DNA from: AC-32 sp963821495 | Lineage (GTDB): Bacteria; Actinomycetota; Thermoleophilia; Gaiellales; Gaiellaceae | DNA length: 64,000 nucleotides | Direction: 5' to 3' | Assembly (NCBI GenBank): GCA_963821495.1 | Contig: CAWGEA010000003.1 | Coordinates: 868,001 to 932,000 of the forward strand | Shown: positions 33,724 through 43,439 of the stretch, in pieces | Layout: each line of letters begins with the position of its first letter | How positions within the stretch are numbered: position 1 is the stretch's first letter | Made by a program: the position numbers and the translations under genes | Notes under the pieces: generated by a model | Told to the model about the DNA's origin: nothing | Seen by the model: the letters and a program-made list of their open reading frames with translations, nothing else | Database searches by the model: none

Positions 33724-34182
33724 TCAGGTGCCGAGGTGCTTGACCATGATCAGGCAGGGGTTCTCGGCGTCCCAGACGGACGCGAGCTCCTCGAGCGGCC
33801 GGAAGCCGCGCGACTCGTAGAAGCGGCGCGTCCGGGCGTAGTGCTCGCTCGGATCCGACGGGCCGAGCGTCTTGACCTGCAGGTATTCGACACCACTGCC
33901 GCGGAGGAGCTCCTCGGCGGCCGCCACGAGCGCGGTGCCGAAGCCCTCGCCCTGCCGGCCGGGTAGCACGCCCATTACGTAGATCTCGGCCGCGGCATCG
34001 GTGTGCAGCTTCAGCGAGAGGAAGCCGTCGCTTCCGACCGCGAAGGTCGGCAGCACGGCGACCGCGCGAACGTAGGCCTCTACCGCCTCCTCGATCCCGA
34101 ACCACTCCGGCAGCGCCTCGAGGACCGAGCGGCAGAGTTCCGAACGCGACTGCGGATCCTCTACGACCGAGACTGCCGTCAT
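33724..34182 (-). CDS. GNAT-family N-acetyltransferase
   Basis: The 152-aa protein has the GNAT acetyl-CoA loop VMGVLPGRQGEGFGTALV (about residues 70-87) and the C-terminal ARTRRFYESRGFRPLEEL. The substrate is unknown. ATG 34180-34182 overlaps the selA stop (ATGA), and selB starts 20 bp later, so it is embedded in the selenocysteine operon. A role in selenium metabolism is only a guess from position. Confidence 0.8.
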   Translation of the reverse strand: MTAVSVVEDPQSRSELCRSVLEALPEWFGIEEAVEAYVRAVAVLPTFAVGSDGFLSLKLHTDAAAEIYVMGVLPGRQGEGFGTALVAAAEELLRGSGVEYLQVKTLGPSDPSEHYARTRRFYESRGFRPLEELASVWDAENPCLIMVKHLGT

Positions 34183-35474
34183 CGCGCCGCGCGAACGGCC
34201 GCGGCCGCCTCATCGGCCTCCGCGTTGGTCAGCGTGCGGCAGTCGAGCAGCAGGCGCCCGTCGCGCACGACGCCGACGACCGGCGGCTCGCCCTCGCGCA
34301 GCGGCGCGGCCAGCTGCTCCTCGACCGCGCACGCGAAGCTCGGCAGCTCGGCCAGCGGGAGCGCGCCGCCGCCGACGCGGCCGACCGTCTCCTCGACCTC
34401 GCCCCCGACGTCCGCCGCGAGCCGCTCGGCCCGGGCGCGCACGGTCTCCGGCGCCTCGTTCAGCATCCGCAGCACCGGCACCTCGTGCAGAGCCCGCTCC
34501 GGGTCGAGGTAGAGGCCGAGCGTCCCCTCGAGTGCGGCGATGGTGAGCTTGTCCGCCCGCAGCGCGCGCTGCAGCGGATGGCGGCGCAGCCGCTCGACGA
34601 GCTCGGCGCGGCCGACGACGATCCCCGCCTGCGGCCCGCCGAGGAGCTTGTCGCCCGAGAAGCAGACGAGGTCGGCCCCCGCCGCCAGGCTCTCCCTGGC
34701 CGAAGGCTCGCCCTCGAGGTGCACGAGCACGCCGGAGCCGAGGTCGTCCACGAGCGGCAGGCCGTACCGCTGCGCCACCTCAGCGAGCTCCGCGACCGCC
34801 GGCTGCTCGGTGAAGCCGACCACGCGGAAGTTCGACTGGTGCACACGCAGCAGCACCGCGGTCTCGGGGCCGATCGCTCGCTCGTAGTCGGCGGCGCGCG
34901 TGCGGTTCGTCGTGCCGACCTCGCGCAGGGTCGCGCCCGAGCGCGCGAGCACGTCGGGGATGCGGAAGCCGTCGCCGATCTCGATCAGCTCGCCACGGGA
35001 GACGAGCACCTCCCGCCCCTCGGACAGGGCGGCGAGCGCGAGCATCACCGCGGCGGCGTTGTTGTTCACGACGAGCGCGGCTTCGGCGCCGGTCAGCCGC
35101 CGCAGGATCGCGGCGACGTGGTCCTGGCGCGAGCCACGCCCTCCGGCGGCGAGGTCGTACTCGAGGTTCGAGTAGCCGCGGCCGACCTCGAGCGCCCGCA
35201 CGAGGGCGGCCTCCGGCAGCGGCGCCCGGCCGAGGTTCGTGTGGACGATCACGCCCGTCGCGTTCAGCGCGCGCCGCAGCGCGGGAGCCCGCGCTGCGCT
35301 GAGCTCGGCCAGCGTGCGCTCGACGAGGTCGCCCGGCTCGTGCCCTCCCTTGATCTCTTCACGCGCGCGCGCGAGGGCTGCGCGGGCCGCTGCAACCGCG
35401 AGCGCGGGCGGCTCCCCCGCCAGCCGCTCGTCCCGGGCGAGCTCGTCGACCGAGGGCAGGTCGCGCAGCTTCAT
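34179..35474 (-). CDS. selA: L-seryl-tRNA(Sec) selenium transferase
   Basis: The 431-aa PLP enzyme has the N-terminal tRNA-binding domain (LPSVDELARDERL), NATGVIVHTNLGRAPL, EYDLAAGGRGSRQDHV and the PLP lysine Lys276 in CFSGDKLLGGPQAG. It converts Ser-tRNA(Sec) to Sec-tRNA(Sec) with selenophosphate. Selenophosphate synthetase (selD) is not in the window. TAGACT lies 9 nt before ATG 35472-35474. Confidence 0.95.
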   Translation of the reverse strand: MKLRDLPSVDELARDERLAGEPPALAVAAARAALARAREEIKGGHEPGDLVERTLAELSAARAPALRRALNATGVIVHTNLGRAPLPEAALVRALEVGRGYSNLEYDLAAGGRGSRQDHVAAILRRLTGAEAALVVNNNAAAVMLALAALSEGREVLVSRGELIEIGDGFRIPDVLARSGATLREVGTTNRTRAADYERAIGPETAVLLRVHQSNFRVVGFTEQPAVAELAEVAQRYGLPLVDDLGSGVLVHLEGEPSARESLAAGADLVCFSGDKLLGGPQAGIVVGRAELVERLRRHPLQRALRADKLTIAALEGTLGLYLDPERALHEVPVLRMLNEAPETVRARAERLAADVGGEVEETVGRVGGGALPLAELPSFACAVEEQLAAPLREGEPPVVGVVRDGRLLLDCRTLTNAEADEAAAAVRAAR

Positions 35475-35547
35475 CCGTGCTGGAGTCTAAGGCGCCGACG
35501 GCGGCGCCTTGCTCGTGCGGCAGGCCAAGTACACTCGGCCGGGGTCG

Positions 35548-36375
35548 ATGGCGGCACGGAAGGTCAGGTGGGCGGCGGGCGCGGCGCTCTGCGCCGTCTT
35601 CGCCGTGCTCCTCCTGGCGGCGGCAGTCGGAGCGGCGAAGCGCGTAGGCATCGGGAAGATGACGGTCGCCCCCACGCGCCTGACGGCGGGCACGACGGGC
35701 AACGAGCTCACCTTCGGCTTCCTCGCCGACACGGCACCGGTGCGGGGGACGACCCTCGTCGACGTCCCGCGCGGGTGGTCGAAGCCGCAGCAGTCCGACC
35801 CCGCGGCTCCGGGCTACGTCGAGCTGCAGGCGCTCGGCTGCCCCGGCACGCGCGTCTCCGGGATCGCGGGCCGCCGGATCGTGATCGCGACGAAGTGCCC
35901 GCGGCGCCACCTCTTCCGGCTGCTCTACCACCGCGCCGCCGCGCCGCTCCTCTCGGCGGACGGCTACGTCTTCCTGACGCAGACGCGCCCGGCCGGCTCG
36001 CCGAAGAAGACTCCGTTCAAGCCGCTCGGACCGAGGAAGCAGCCGGTCGTGAAGATCCGGGGCGCCGTGGCCGCTGGGCTCTTCATGACGATCACGAGCT
36101 TCGCCACCGCAGGCCAGTCCTTCAACGCGACCGTGCGCGCGGTCGACGCATTCGGGAACAACGCGGCCGACTACGCGGGGACGGTGACGCTGACGAGCAC
36201 CGACGCGGCGGCGACGCTGCCCACGCCGTACGCGTACGGGCCGACCGACGTCGCGCAGCACACCTTCATGGGGATCGTCCTGAAGACCCCGGGCACGCAG
36301 CGCGTGACGGCGACCGACTCCCACGGCTTCACCCTCCAGAGCGGCCCGATCGCGGTCTCGCCCTTCTCGAGCTAG
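35548..36375 (+). CDS. Secreted protein with Ig-like C-terminal domain
   Basis: The 275-aa product has a signal peptide (AALCAVFAVLLLAAAVGAAK), a central domain with two Cys (LGCPGTRV, ATKCPRRH) and a C-terminal bacterial Ig-like part (SFNATVRAVDAFGNNAADYA then GTVTLTSTD), which resembles adhesin or surface Big-type domains. ATG 35548 is 12 nt after TACACT (35530-35535). It is divergent from selA. Function unknown. Confidence 0.65.
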   Translation: MAARKVRWAAGAALCAVFAVLLLAAAVGAAKRVGIGKMTVAPTRLTAGTTGNELTFGFLADTAPVRGTTLVDVPRGWSKPQQSDPAAPGYVELQALGCPGTRVSGIAGRRIVIATKCPRRHLFRLLYHRAAAPLLSADGYVFLTQTRPAGSPKKTPFKPLGPRKQPVVKIRGAVAAGLFMTITSFATAGQSFNATVRAVDAFGNNAADYAGTVTLTSTDAAATLPTPYAYGPTDVAQHTFMGIVLKTPGTQRVTATDSHGFTLQSGPIAVSPFSS

Positions 36376-37080
36376 CTACCGGCTACTGCCGTCGGCCTTC
36401 TGTGGCTCGGCAGGCATGTCGGCGCGGCGGCGCTCGTAGCCCTCGAGCAGCGTCGCCACCGCCTCTTCGGCGTCGCTGCTGACCGTCAGCAGCTCGATGT
36501 CCTCGGCCGAGATCATCCCGTCGGCGAGCAGGCGGTCGCGGATCCAGTCGAGCAGCGGCGCCCAGTAGCCGTGGTCGAAGAGCACGACGGGGAAGTGCAG
36601 GACCTTCCCCACCTGGATCAGCGTCAGCGACTCGAAGAGCTCGTCGAGGGTGCCGAAGCCGCCGGGGAAGATCACGAACCCCTCGGCCGCCTTCACGAAC
36701 ATCGTCTTGCGCGCGTAGAAGTGGTTGAACGTGAGGCTGATGTCGAGATAGGGGTTCGCCTGCTGCTCGTGCGGCAGCTCGATGTTGAAGCCGACCGAGA
36801 CCCCGCCCGCTTCTTGCGCGCCGCGGTTCGCCGCCTCCATCACGCCCGGCCCGCCGCCGGTCACGACGGCAAAGCCCGCCTTCGCGAGCTGTCGTCCGAC
36901 CTCGCGCGCGTCGGCGTAGAACCGGTCGCCCTCGTCGACCCGCGCGGAACCGAAGACGCTGATCGCCGGACGGCCGATCCGCTCGACGGCGAGGAAGCCC
37001 TCCAGGAACTCGTGCCCGATGCGCTCGGCGTGCCCGGCGAGGTCGCCGTCGTGGCCCTCGAGGATCTGGCGGTCCTGCAT
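36376..37080 (-). CDS. LOG-family nucleotide phosphoribohydrolase (TIGR00730-like)
   Basis: The 234-aa protein has the lysine decarboxylase-like/LOG motifs VTGGGPGVMEAANRGA (about residues 73-88) and FPGGFGTLDELFE (about 145-157, PGGxGTxxE). LOG enzymes release adenine-type bases from nucleoside monophosphates. Bacterial members are often annotated lysine decarboxylase by mistake. ATG 37078-37080 overlaps the protease stop by one base. Confidence 0.88.
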   Translation of the reverse strand: MQDRQILEGHDGDLAGHAERIGHEFLEGFLAVERIGRPAISVFGSARVDEGDRFYADAREVGRQLAKAGFAVVTGGGPGVMEAANRGAQEAGGVSVGFNIELPHEQQANPYLDISLTFNHFYARKTMFVKAAEGFVIFPGGFGTLDELFESLTLIQVGKVLHFPVVLFDHGYWAPLLDWIRDRLLADGMISAEDIELLTVSSDAEEAVATLLEGYERRRADMPAEPQKADGSSR

Positions 37081-37802
37081 CAGAGCCGGGTCTGCGGCAC
37101 GTGCGTCCCCCACATGCCGAGGGCGAGCAGCAGCGCGAGCCCGAGGTACATCGTCAGGATCAGCGCAGCCCGGCCGCGGCCGGCGCCCGGGAGCAGCGTG
37201 GCGGTGCCGCCGTCGTCGTAGAGCGGCACCATCGGCTCGGCCCGGGCGAGCCGGTAGGCGTGCCAGATCGCGCCGCCGTCGAGGATCCCGATCGGGAGCA
37301 GGTTGATCAGGTTGAGGAAGAACCCCGCATACGCGAGCGCGTGCAGCAGCGACGACTGCTGCGCCGAGCCCACACCCCAGCAGGCCGCCGCCGCGAGCCC
37401 GCCCGCGGCGGGGCCCGCGAGCGCGACCAGCGCGTTGCGCATCGGGTTCAGCGGCGAGTTCTTGATCGCGACGTAGGCGCCGAGGAACGGGATGAAGCGC
37501 GGAATCGAGACGTCGAGCCCCTGCCGCTTCGCCTCGACGTAGTGGCCGAGCTCGTGGATCAGGATCATCGCGACGAAGCCGACGCCGAACTGCCAGCCCC
37601 AGATCAGGGCGTAGGCCGCGACCGACACGAAGAGGCCGAAGAACTTGAGCGCGAAGACGCCGAACTTCACCGCGATCCCGATCACCGCGATGATCGGCGC
37701 CCACAGCTTCCGGAGCAGGCTCCTCCAGCCCGGCTCGGGATGGATTGGCTCGTAGTCGCGGAAATCGGGCTCGAGCTCAGGCCTGGGCGTGAGCTGGCTC
37801 AC
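37080..37802 (-). CDS. Site-2 protease family (M50) metalloprotease
   Basis: The 240-aa membrane protein has the zinc motif ILIHELGHYVEA (HExxH, about residues 79-90) in one helix and the third ligand in NLLPIGILDGG near residue 166, with about five membrane segments. It should cut substrates within the membrane. GTG 37800-37802 (MSQLTPRPELEPDF) is chosen over an earlier GTG because TATCCT lies 8 nt upstream of it. It is co-translated with the LOG gene. Confidence 0.85.
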   Translation of the reverse strand: MSQLTPRPELEPDFRDYEPIHPEPGWRSLLRKLWAPIIAVIGIAVKFGVFALKFFGLFVSVAAYALIWGWQFGVGFVAMILIHELGHYVEAKRQGLDVSIPRFIPFLGAYVAIKNSPLNPMRNALVALAGPAAGGLAAAACWGVGSAQQSSLLHALAYAGFFLNLINLLPIGILDGGAIWHAYRLARAEPMVPLYDDGGTATLLPGAGRGRAALILTMYLGLALLLALGMWGTHVPQTRL

Positions 37803-37914
37803 TTCGTCGCAGGATAGCGGCGGAAGAACTCGTCGCCACGTGCCGTCCTGTGGGCGGAACAGAATCCCGGACACGCCGTCAGGGCTTCATCACACCATCG
37901 AAAGGACGGGTCTC

Positions 37915-38801
37915 ATGACCAGAGGGTTCCTGCGCTTCCTGCGCGGAAACACGATCGCGCTGCTCGCGCTGTTCCTTGCGCTCGGCGGGACGACCTACGC
38001 GGCCGTCTCGCTGCCGGCGAACAGCGTCGGGGCGAAGCAGCTGAAGAAGAACGCTGTGATCAACAAGAAGATCAAGGCGAATGCGGTCACGGGGGCGAAG
38101 GTCAAGAACGACTCGCTCACCGGAGCCGACGTCGTCGAGGGCAGCCTCGGGAAGGTGCCGTCGGCGGCCAATGCCGATCACGCCACGACCAACGCGACCA
38201 ACGGCGACCACGCGCAGCGAACGCGAATGCCCTCGGTGGGCTCGGGCCGAATGGCTATCAGAAGGTGCCCACGGCTGACCGCGGCACTACACGATTGGGC
38301 GGCCTGCAGTACGTCGACGAGGATGGCGCCGCGCGAAACGAAGACGTTCACGGGGCCGTCGGGTTCTGTTCGAACGGCGTCGCTCGGTCGGCTCAACGGC
38401 GCAGTGAACCTTCCGCAGGGTGTCACCGTCACAAGCCTCAGGCTCGACTACCTGGACGACTCGGGGACGTTCGGGCTGCAACGGGACATGCTTCTTGACG
38501 AGGATGCCGCTGTCCGGCGGGGCGGCACGTACACCGACATCTACGCCGCGACGCTGCCGAACACGGCAACTCCTGGGGCGGTTGGATCCGGGACCGACAC
38601 GACGCCTTCCGTCGCCGGCAGCAACGTGATCGACAACACGAAGTACAACTACACGATCATCATCCAGGACATCTCCCGTCCGGCGCCTTCGCGTGCGGCA
38701 CGGACCTCACCTACACCGTTCCATCCGGTTTCGCAGCCGCAGGTCACACCGGCCCGACCTCGGGACCGACCGCTGCGACGGCAGCCTGGGGCGCTCGGTA
38801 G
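37915..38801 (+). pseudogene. Secreted-protein gene with three apparent frameshifts
   Basis: The N-terminus (RGNTIALLALFLALGGTTYA, then KQLKKNAVINKKIK) is a family common in Thermoleophilia: a signal anchor followed by repeats with N-x-V and ADH motifs. Reading is normal to about 38214; the expected ANANALGGLGPNGYQKV continues only in another frame up to about 38390, where the first frame resumes (RLNGAVNLPQG); near 38684 the sense passes to a third frame (SGAFACGTDLTYTVPSGF) ending at TAG 38799-38801. Either a decayed gene or several assembly indels. Confidence 0.7.
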
Positions 38802-38949
38802 GCGCGAGCAGGTCCTGACCTAGCGCGACGAGCCAAGCGGACACGTCGGGGACAAGCCTTTGCACGACGCAAGGCTTGTCCCCGGCAGCCTCTTCCATCC
38901 CTCGACTCCAGGGTGCTCGTTCGAGTGATGCACGCCGATAGCGCCATGC

Positions 38950-40170
38950 GTGAGCGTCGTCGCCCGGACGCTCTGTGCGGCGGCCGCGATTGTCCTGCTC
39001 GCCGCGCCGAGCGCAACAGCCTCCAGGGCCGTTACGCGGCAGGTCGTCACCTACCGCTCGCTCGCCCAGCTCGAGCGCTCCGGGGCGAAGGTCGTCCGCA
39101 CGCTCCCGGCGCTGCGCACGGCGGTCGTCGAGGCTGATCGCCCGCTCGGCGCGCGGCCCGTCCTCCGCCGAGCCCTGACCGTCGACGAGCCGGCGCTGGC
39201 CGAGACCTACCTCCCGGGCATCGCCTGGGAGTGGCAATGGGCCGACGCGCGGATGGGCGAGGTTCCGGACTGGGTGCTGCGCGCCGCGTCCGGGGTGAAG
39301 CTCGCCGTCGTCGACAGCGGCGCCGACCTGGGCGCTCCCGACCTGGCCGACAAGGCGCCGCGGTCCTGGAGCGTTCTCTCGCGCTCGAACCGCGTGCGCG
39401 ACCGCCTGGGCCACGGCACCTTCGTCTCGTCGCTCGCCGCCGGCTCGGTGGCCAACGGCATGGGCATCTCGGGCTTCGGCGGCGACGCGCAGCTGCTCGT
39501 CGTCCAGGCGATCGACCCTGACGGCTACGTCACCGACGTCGACGAGGCGGCCGCGATCGTCTACGCCGTCAGGCACGGCGCGAAGATCGTCAACCTCTCG
39601 ATCGGCGGGCCGGAGACCTCCGCGGTCGAGCGGCGCGCGATCCGCTGGGCGGCGCGGCACGACGTGCTCGTCGTCGCGGCCGCCGGCAACGGGCACGACG
39701 AGGGCAACCAGCCCGAGTACCCGGCGGCGTTGCTGCAGCCGCTCGGCTCGCAGGGCCGCGGCGGGATCGGCCTCGCCGTCGGCGCGACCTCGATGGACGG
39801 GACGCGCGCGTACTTCTCGAACACCGGCTCCTACCTCTCGCTGGCCGCTCCCGGCTACAACGTGTTCGCCGCGGAGTCCGCCGACGCGCCCTGGCCGCGC
39901 GCGCAGCTGCCCTGGGCCTCGCCCGGCTACTACGGCTGGGCGAGCGGCACGTCGTTCGCGGCGCCGGAGGTGGCCGGAACGGCCGCCCTCGTCTGGGGCG
40001 CGAATCCGAGGCTGACCGCGCCGCAGGTCGCGAAGGTCCTGAAGGAGAGCGCAACCGGCTCCGCCTGGAGCCCCGACCTCGGCTGGGGCCGCCTCGACGC
40101 CGCCGCGGCGATGCAGCTGGCGCTACGAACCCGAGGCGCGGCCCTTCGAACAGCGATTCGGCGCGGTTGA
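38950..40170 (+). CDS. Secreted subtilisin-like serine protease (S8)
   Basis: The 406-aa protein has a signal peptide (TLCAAAAIVLLAAPSATA) and the S8 triad: Asp in LAVVDSGADLG (about residue 121), His in RLGHGTFVSSLAAG (about 157) and Ser in SGTSFAAPEVAGTAALV (about 338). A short propeptide-like segment lies before the catalytic domain. It would digest proteins outside the cell or act on the envelope. GTG 38950 starts the signal peptide; no anchor or sorting motif is seen at the C-terminus. Confidence 0.88.
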   Translation: MSVVARTLCAAAAIVLLAAPSATASRAVTRQVVTYRSLAQLERSGAKVVRTLPALRTAVVEADRPLGARPVLRRALTVDEPALAETYLPGIAWEWQWADARMGEVPDWVLRAASGVKLAVVDSGADLGAPDLADKAPRSWSVLSRSNRVRDRLGHGTFVSSLAAGSVANGMGISGFGGDAQLLVVQAIDPDGYVTDVDEAAAIVYAVRHGAKIVNLSIGGPETSAVERRAIRWAARHDVLVVAAAGNGHDEGNQPEYPAALLQPLGSQGRGGIGLAVGATSMDGTRAYFSNTGSYLSLAAPGYNVFAAESADAPWPRAQLPWASPGYYGWASGTSFAAPEVAGTAALVWGANPRLTAPQVAKVLKESATGSAWSPDLGWGRLDAAAAMQLALRTRGAALRTAIRRG

Positions 40171-40174
40171 CGCC

Positions 40175-40375
40175 GTGACCGTTGCGGCCATCTTGCCCGC
40201 GCAGGCGGGCATCGGCAGCATTGTCGGAGTGGAGCCCGGAAACGTGATCAGCCGGGAGGAGGCGGTCGCTACGATGTTCCTGATCGCGGATCTGAACGCG
40301 AAGGTCGGGCGGATCGTCGCTCTTCTGGAAGGAGACGATGATGGCGAAGAAGGGCAGTCAGAAGACGTCTCCTGA
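40175..40375 (+). CDS. Small acidic protein, first of an overlapping pair
   Basis: The 66-aa product has an N-terminal Ala/Ile-rich part and a helix (EEAVATMFLIADLNAKVGRI) ending in an acidic tail (EGDDDGEEGQSEDVS). A shorter start at ATG 40274 is possible. It follows the protease stop by 4 bp and overlaps the next small gene by 35 nt. I do not recognise it; acidic-then-basic small gene pairs are typical of toxin-antitoxin or partner proteins, but this is only an analogy. Confidence 0.5.
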   Translation: MTVAAILPAQAGIGSIVGVEPGNVISREEAVATMFLIADLNAKVGRIVALLEGDDDGEEGQSEDVS

Positions 40376-40505
40376 AGAGCGCGAGCGTTGGCGTCGCAAT
40401 CAGGAACGCCTCGAGCGTCTGCTTGACAACGCATTGAAGGAGCTTCGGATCTCGCGGGTAGAGCTGCACCGGCGAGTCGGCTTTCCGCCGCCTCGCAAGG
40501 CCTGA
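40341..40505 (+). CDS. Small basic protein, second of an overlapping pair
   Basis: The 54-aa product is a strongly basic helix (SPEERERWRRNQERLERLLD) with a C-terminal helix ISRVELHRRVG that could be part of a DNA-binding turn. AAGGAG (40329-40334) lies 6 nt before ATG 40341, a very good Shine-Dalgarno placed inside the preceding gene; ATG 40338 has only a 3-nt gap. Codon use is less G/C-biased than in neighbouring genes. No family recognised. Confidence 0.55.
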   Translation: MAKKGSQKTSPEERERWRRNQERLERLLDNALKELRISRVELHRRVGFPPPRKA

Positions 40506-40506
40506 T

Positions 40507-41136
40507 TCATGAGCCGCGGCCGATCCACTCCTCGCCGCCCTCGTAGACCTCCTTCTTCCAGAGCGGCACCGTCTCCTTGAGGCGGTCGATCGCGTCCTTG
40601 CAGGCGGCGAGCGCGTCCTGGCGGTGCGGCGCCGAGACCGCGATCGCGACGCTCGCCTCGCCGATCCCGAGCGAGCCGACGCGGTGGTGGATCGCGACCG
40701 CGCAGAGCTCGTAGCGCTCCTGCAGGTCGCGGGCGAGCTGCGCCATCACGTCCTCGGCCATCTCGGCGTAGGCCTCGTACTCGAGGCGCGTCACCTCGCG
40801 GCCGCGCGACTGCCGCCGCACCGTCCCGGTAAAGGTGGCGACGCCCCCCGCGCGCTCGTCGGCGACCTCGGCAGCGATCTTCTCGAGCGAGAGCGGCTCC
40901 TCGGTGACGCGAAAAGCGCCGCCGGAGACCGGGGGGATCAGGGCGACCTCGTCGCCGTCGCGCAGTTCCTGCCCGCGCTCGGCGTACTCGCGGTTGACCG
41001 CATAGAGCAGGCCCTCCGGCTCCTCGCCGAGGCCGAGCGCGGGCCACACCTCTGCGACGGTGGCGGCGTCGAGCTCGCGCTGCGACCAGCCCGCCTGCTC
41101 GCGCAGGCCGGCGAACAGGCGGACGCGGACGGTCAC
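40507..41136 (-). CDS. moaX: Fused molybdopterin synthase MoaD-MoaE (MoaX type)
   Basis: Residues 1-73 are a ubiquitin-like MoaD domain ending IPPVSGG, the Gly-Gly (72-73) that must carry the thiocarboxylate. Residues from about 80 to 209 are MoaE (FTGTVRRQSRGREVTRLEYE, HHRVGSLGIGEASVAIAV, VPLWKKEVYEGGEEW with the active-site Lys). Together they convert cPMP to molybdopterin. Fusions called MoaX are known in Mycobacterium tuberculosis, where cleavage after the Gly-Gly is needed for activity. GTG 41134-41136 overlaps the stop of the baseplate-like gene by 4 nt. Confidence 0.9.
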   Translation of the reverse strand: MTVRVRLFAGLREQAGWSQRELDAATVAEVWPALGLGEEPEGLLYAVNREYAERGQELRDGDEVALIPPVSGGAFRVTEEPLSLEKIAAEVADERAGGVATFTGTVRRQSRGREVTRLEYEAYAEMAEDVMAQLARDLQERYELCAVAIHHRVGSLGIGEASVAIAVSAPHRQDALAACKDAIDRLKETVPLWKKEVYEGGEEWIGRGS

Positions 41137-41696
41137 TGCACGTTTCCCACGCCCGGCGTGTAGCTCGACGCCACGACGCTGTTCGCGATCAGCGTGTCGC
41201 ACTGGACGACACCGCTGAACCTCGACATGCCGGCGTTGACCTCGACCATCCCGGCGTTGATCTCGACGGCCGCCGCCGAGACCGTCACCTTGGCGGAAGC
41301 GGTGATGCTGATGCCGGCCGGGGTCAGCTTGACGGCGTTGCCGTTCGCGTCGGAGACCTCGACCGCGCCGATCCCGTCGTCGAACACGATCGTCGCGCCG
41401 TGTTTCGTCCGCAGCAGGGTTCGCTCGGGGTCGGTCTCGGGCGGGCGCTGCGCGGCGCTCCAGAGGGCGCCGATCACGAGCGGCCTCCTCGCGTCGCCAC
41501 GCTCGAAGGCCACGAGGACCTCGTCATCCACCTGCGGGACGAACCACGTGCCCCGGCGCTCACCCGCCGCGAGCGTCGCGAGCCGCGCCCACCGCTCCTC
41601 GTCGAAGAGCGGCAGCGAGACCCGCACGCGGCCGAGCCGCTTCGGATCGCGGGCGTTGACGACCACCCCTGCGTAGACGGCGTTTCGCTGGCTCAT
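41133..41696 (-). CDS. Phage-type baseplate assembly protein V / spike-like protein
   Basis: The 187-aa protein has the gp5/VgrG-type OB fold: YAGVVVNARDPKRLGRVRVSL, TWFVPQVDDEVLVAFERGD, PLVIGALWS, followed by a beta-helix-like tail (GATIVFDDGIGAVEVSD and short repeats with N-AGM-EVNAGM). Such proteins form the central spike of contractile tails and injection systems. No other tail gene is near. ATG 41696 is set by AGGAGG 5 nt upstream. It is translationally coupled to moaX, an odd partner. Confidence 0.8.
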   Translation of the reverse strand: MSQRNAVYAGVVVNARDPKRLGRVRVSLPLFDEERWARLATLAAGERRGTWFVPQVDDEVLVAFERGDARRPLVIGALWSAAQRPPETDPERTLLRTKHGATIVFDDGIGAVEVSDANGNAVKLTPAGISITASAKVTVSAAAVEINAGMVEVNAGMSRFSGVVQCDTLIANSVVASSYTPGVGNVQ

Positions 41697-41781
41697 CACG
41701 GCCTCCTGACGGCGAGATCCGGCCGAGGCTTGCAGCCACCGAGCCCTCAGTCAACCGGGTCGGGCGTACCATCCGAGGGCG

Positions 41782-43362
<1,581 letters not shown>

Positions 43363-43439
43363 CGCGCGGTCTGCGGCTAGATACTCATTCCGATACGCAC
43401 CTTCGCGGATGGCACGCGCGCGGCACGCTGGAAGCGTGA

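Noticed and set aside
41133..41696. A prophage or injection-system cluster around the baseplate-like gene
   Set aside because: No tube, sheath, terminase, portal or integrase gene is seen within the neighbouring 20 kb; only one gene is present.
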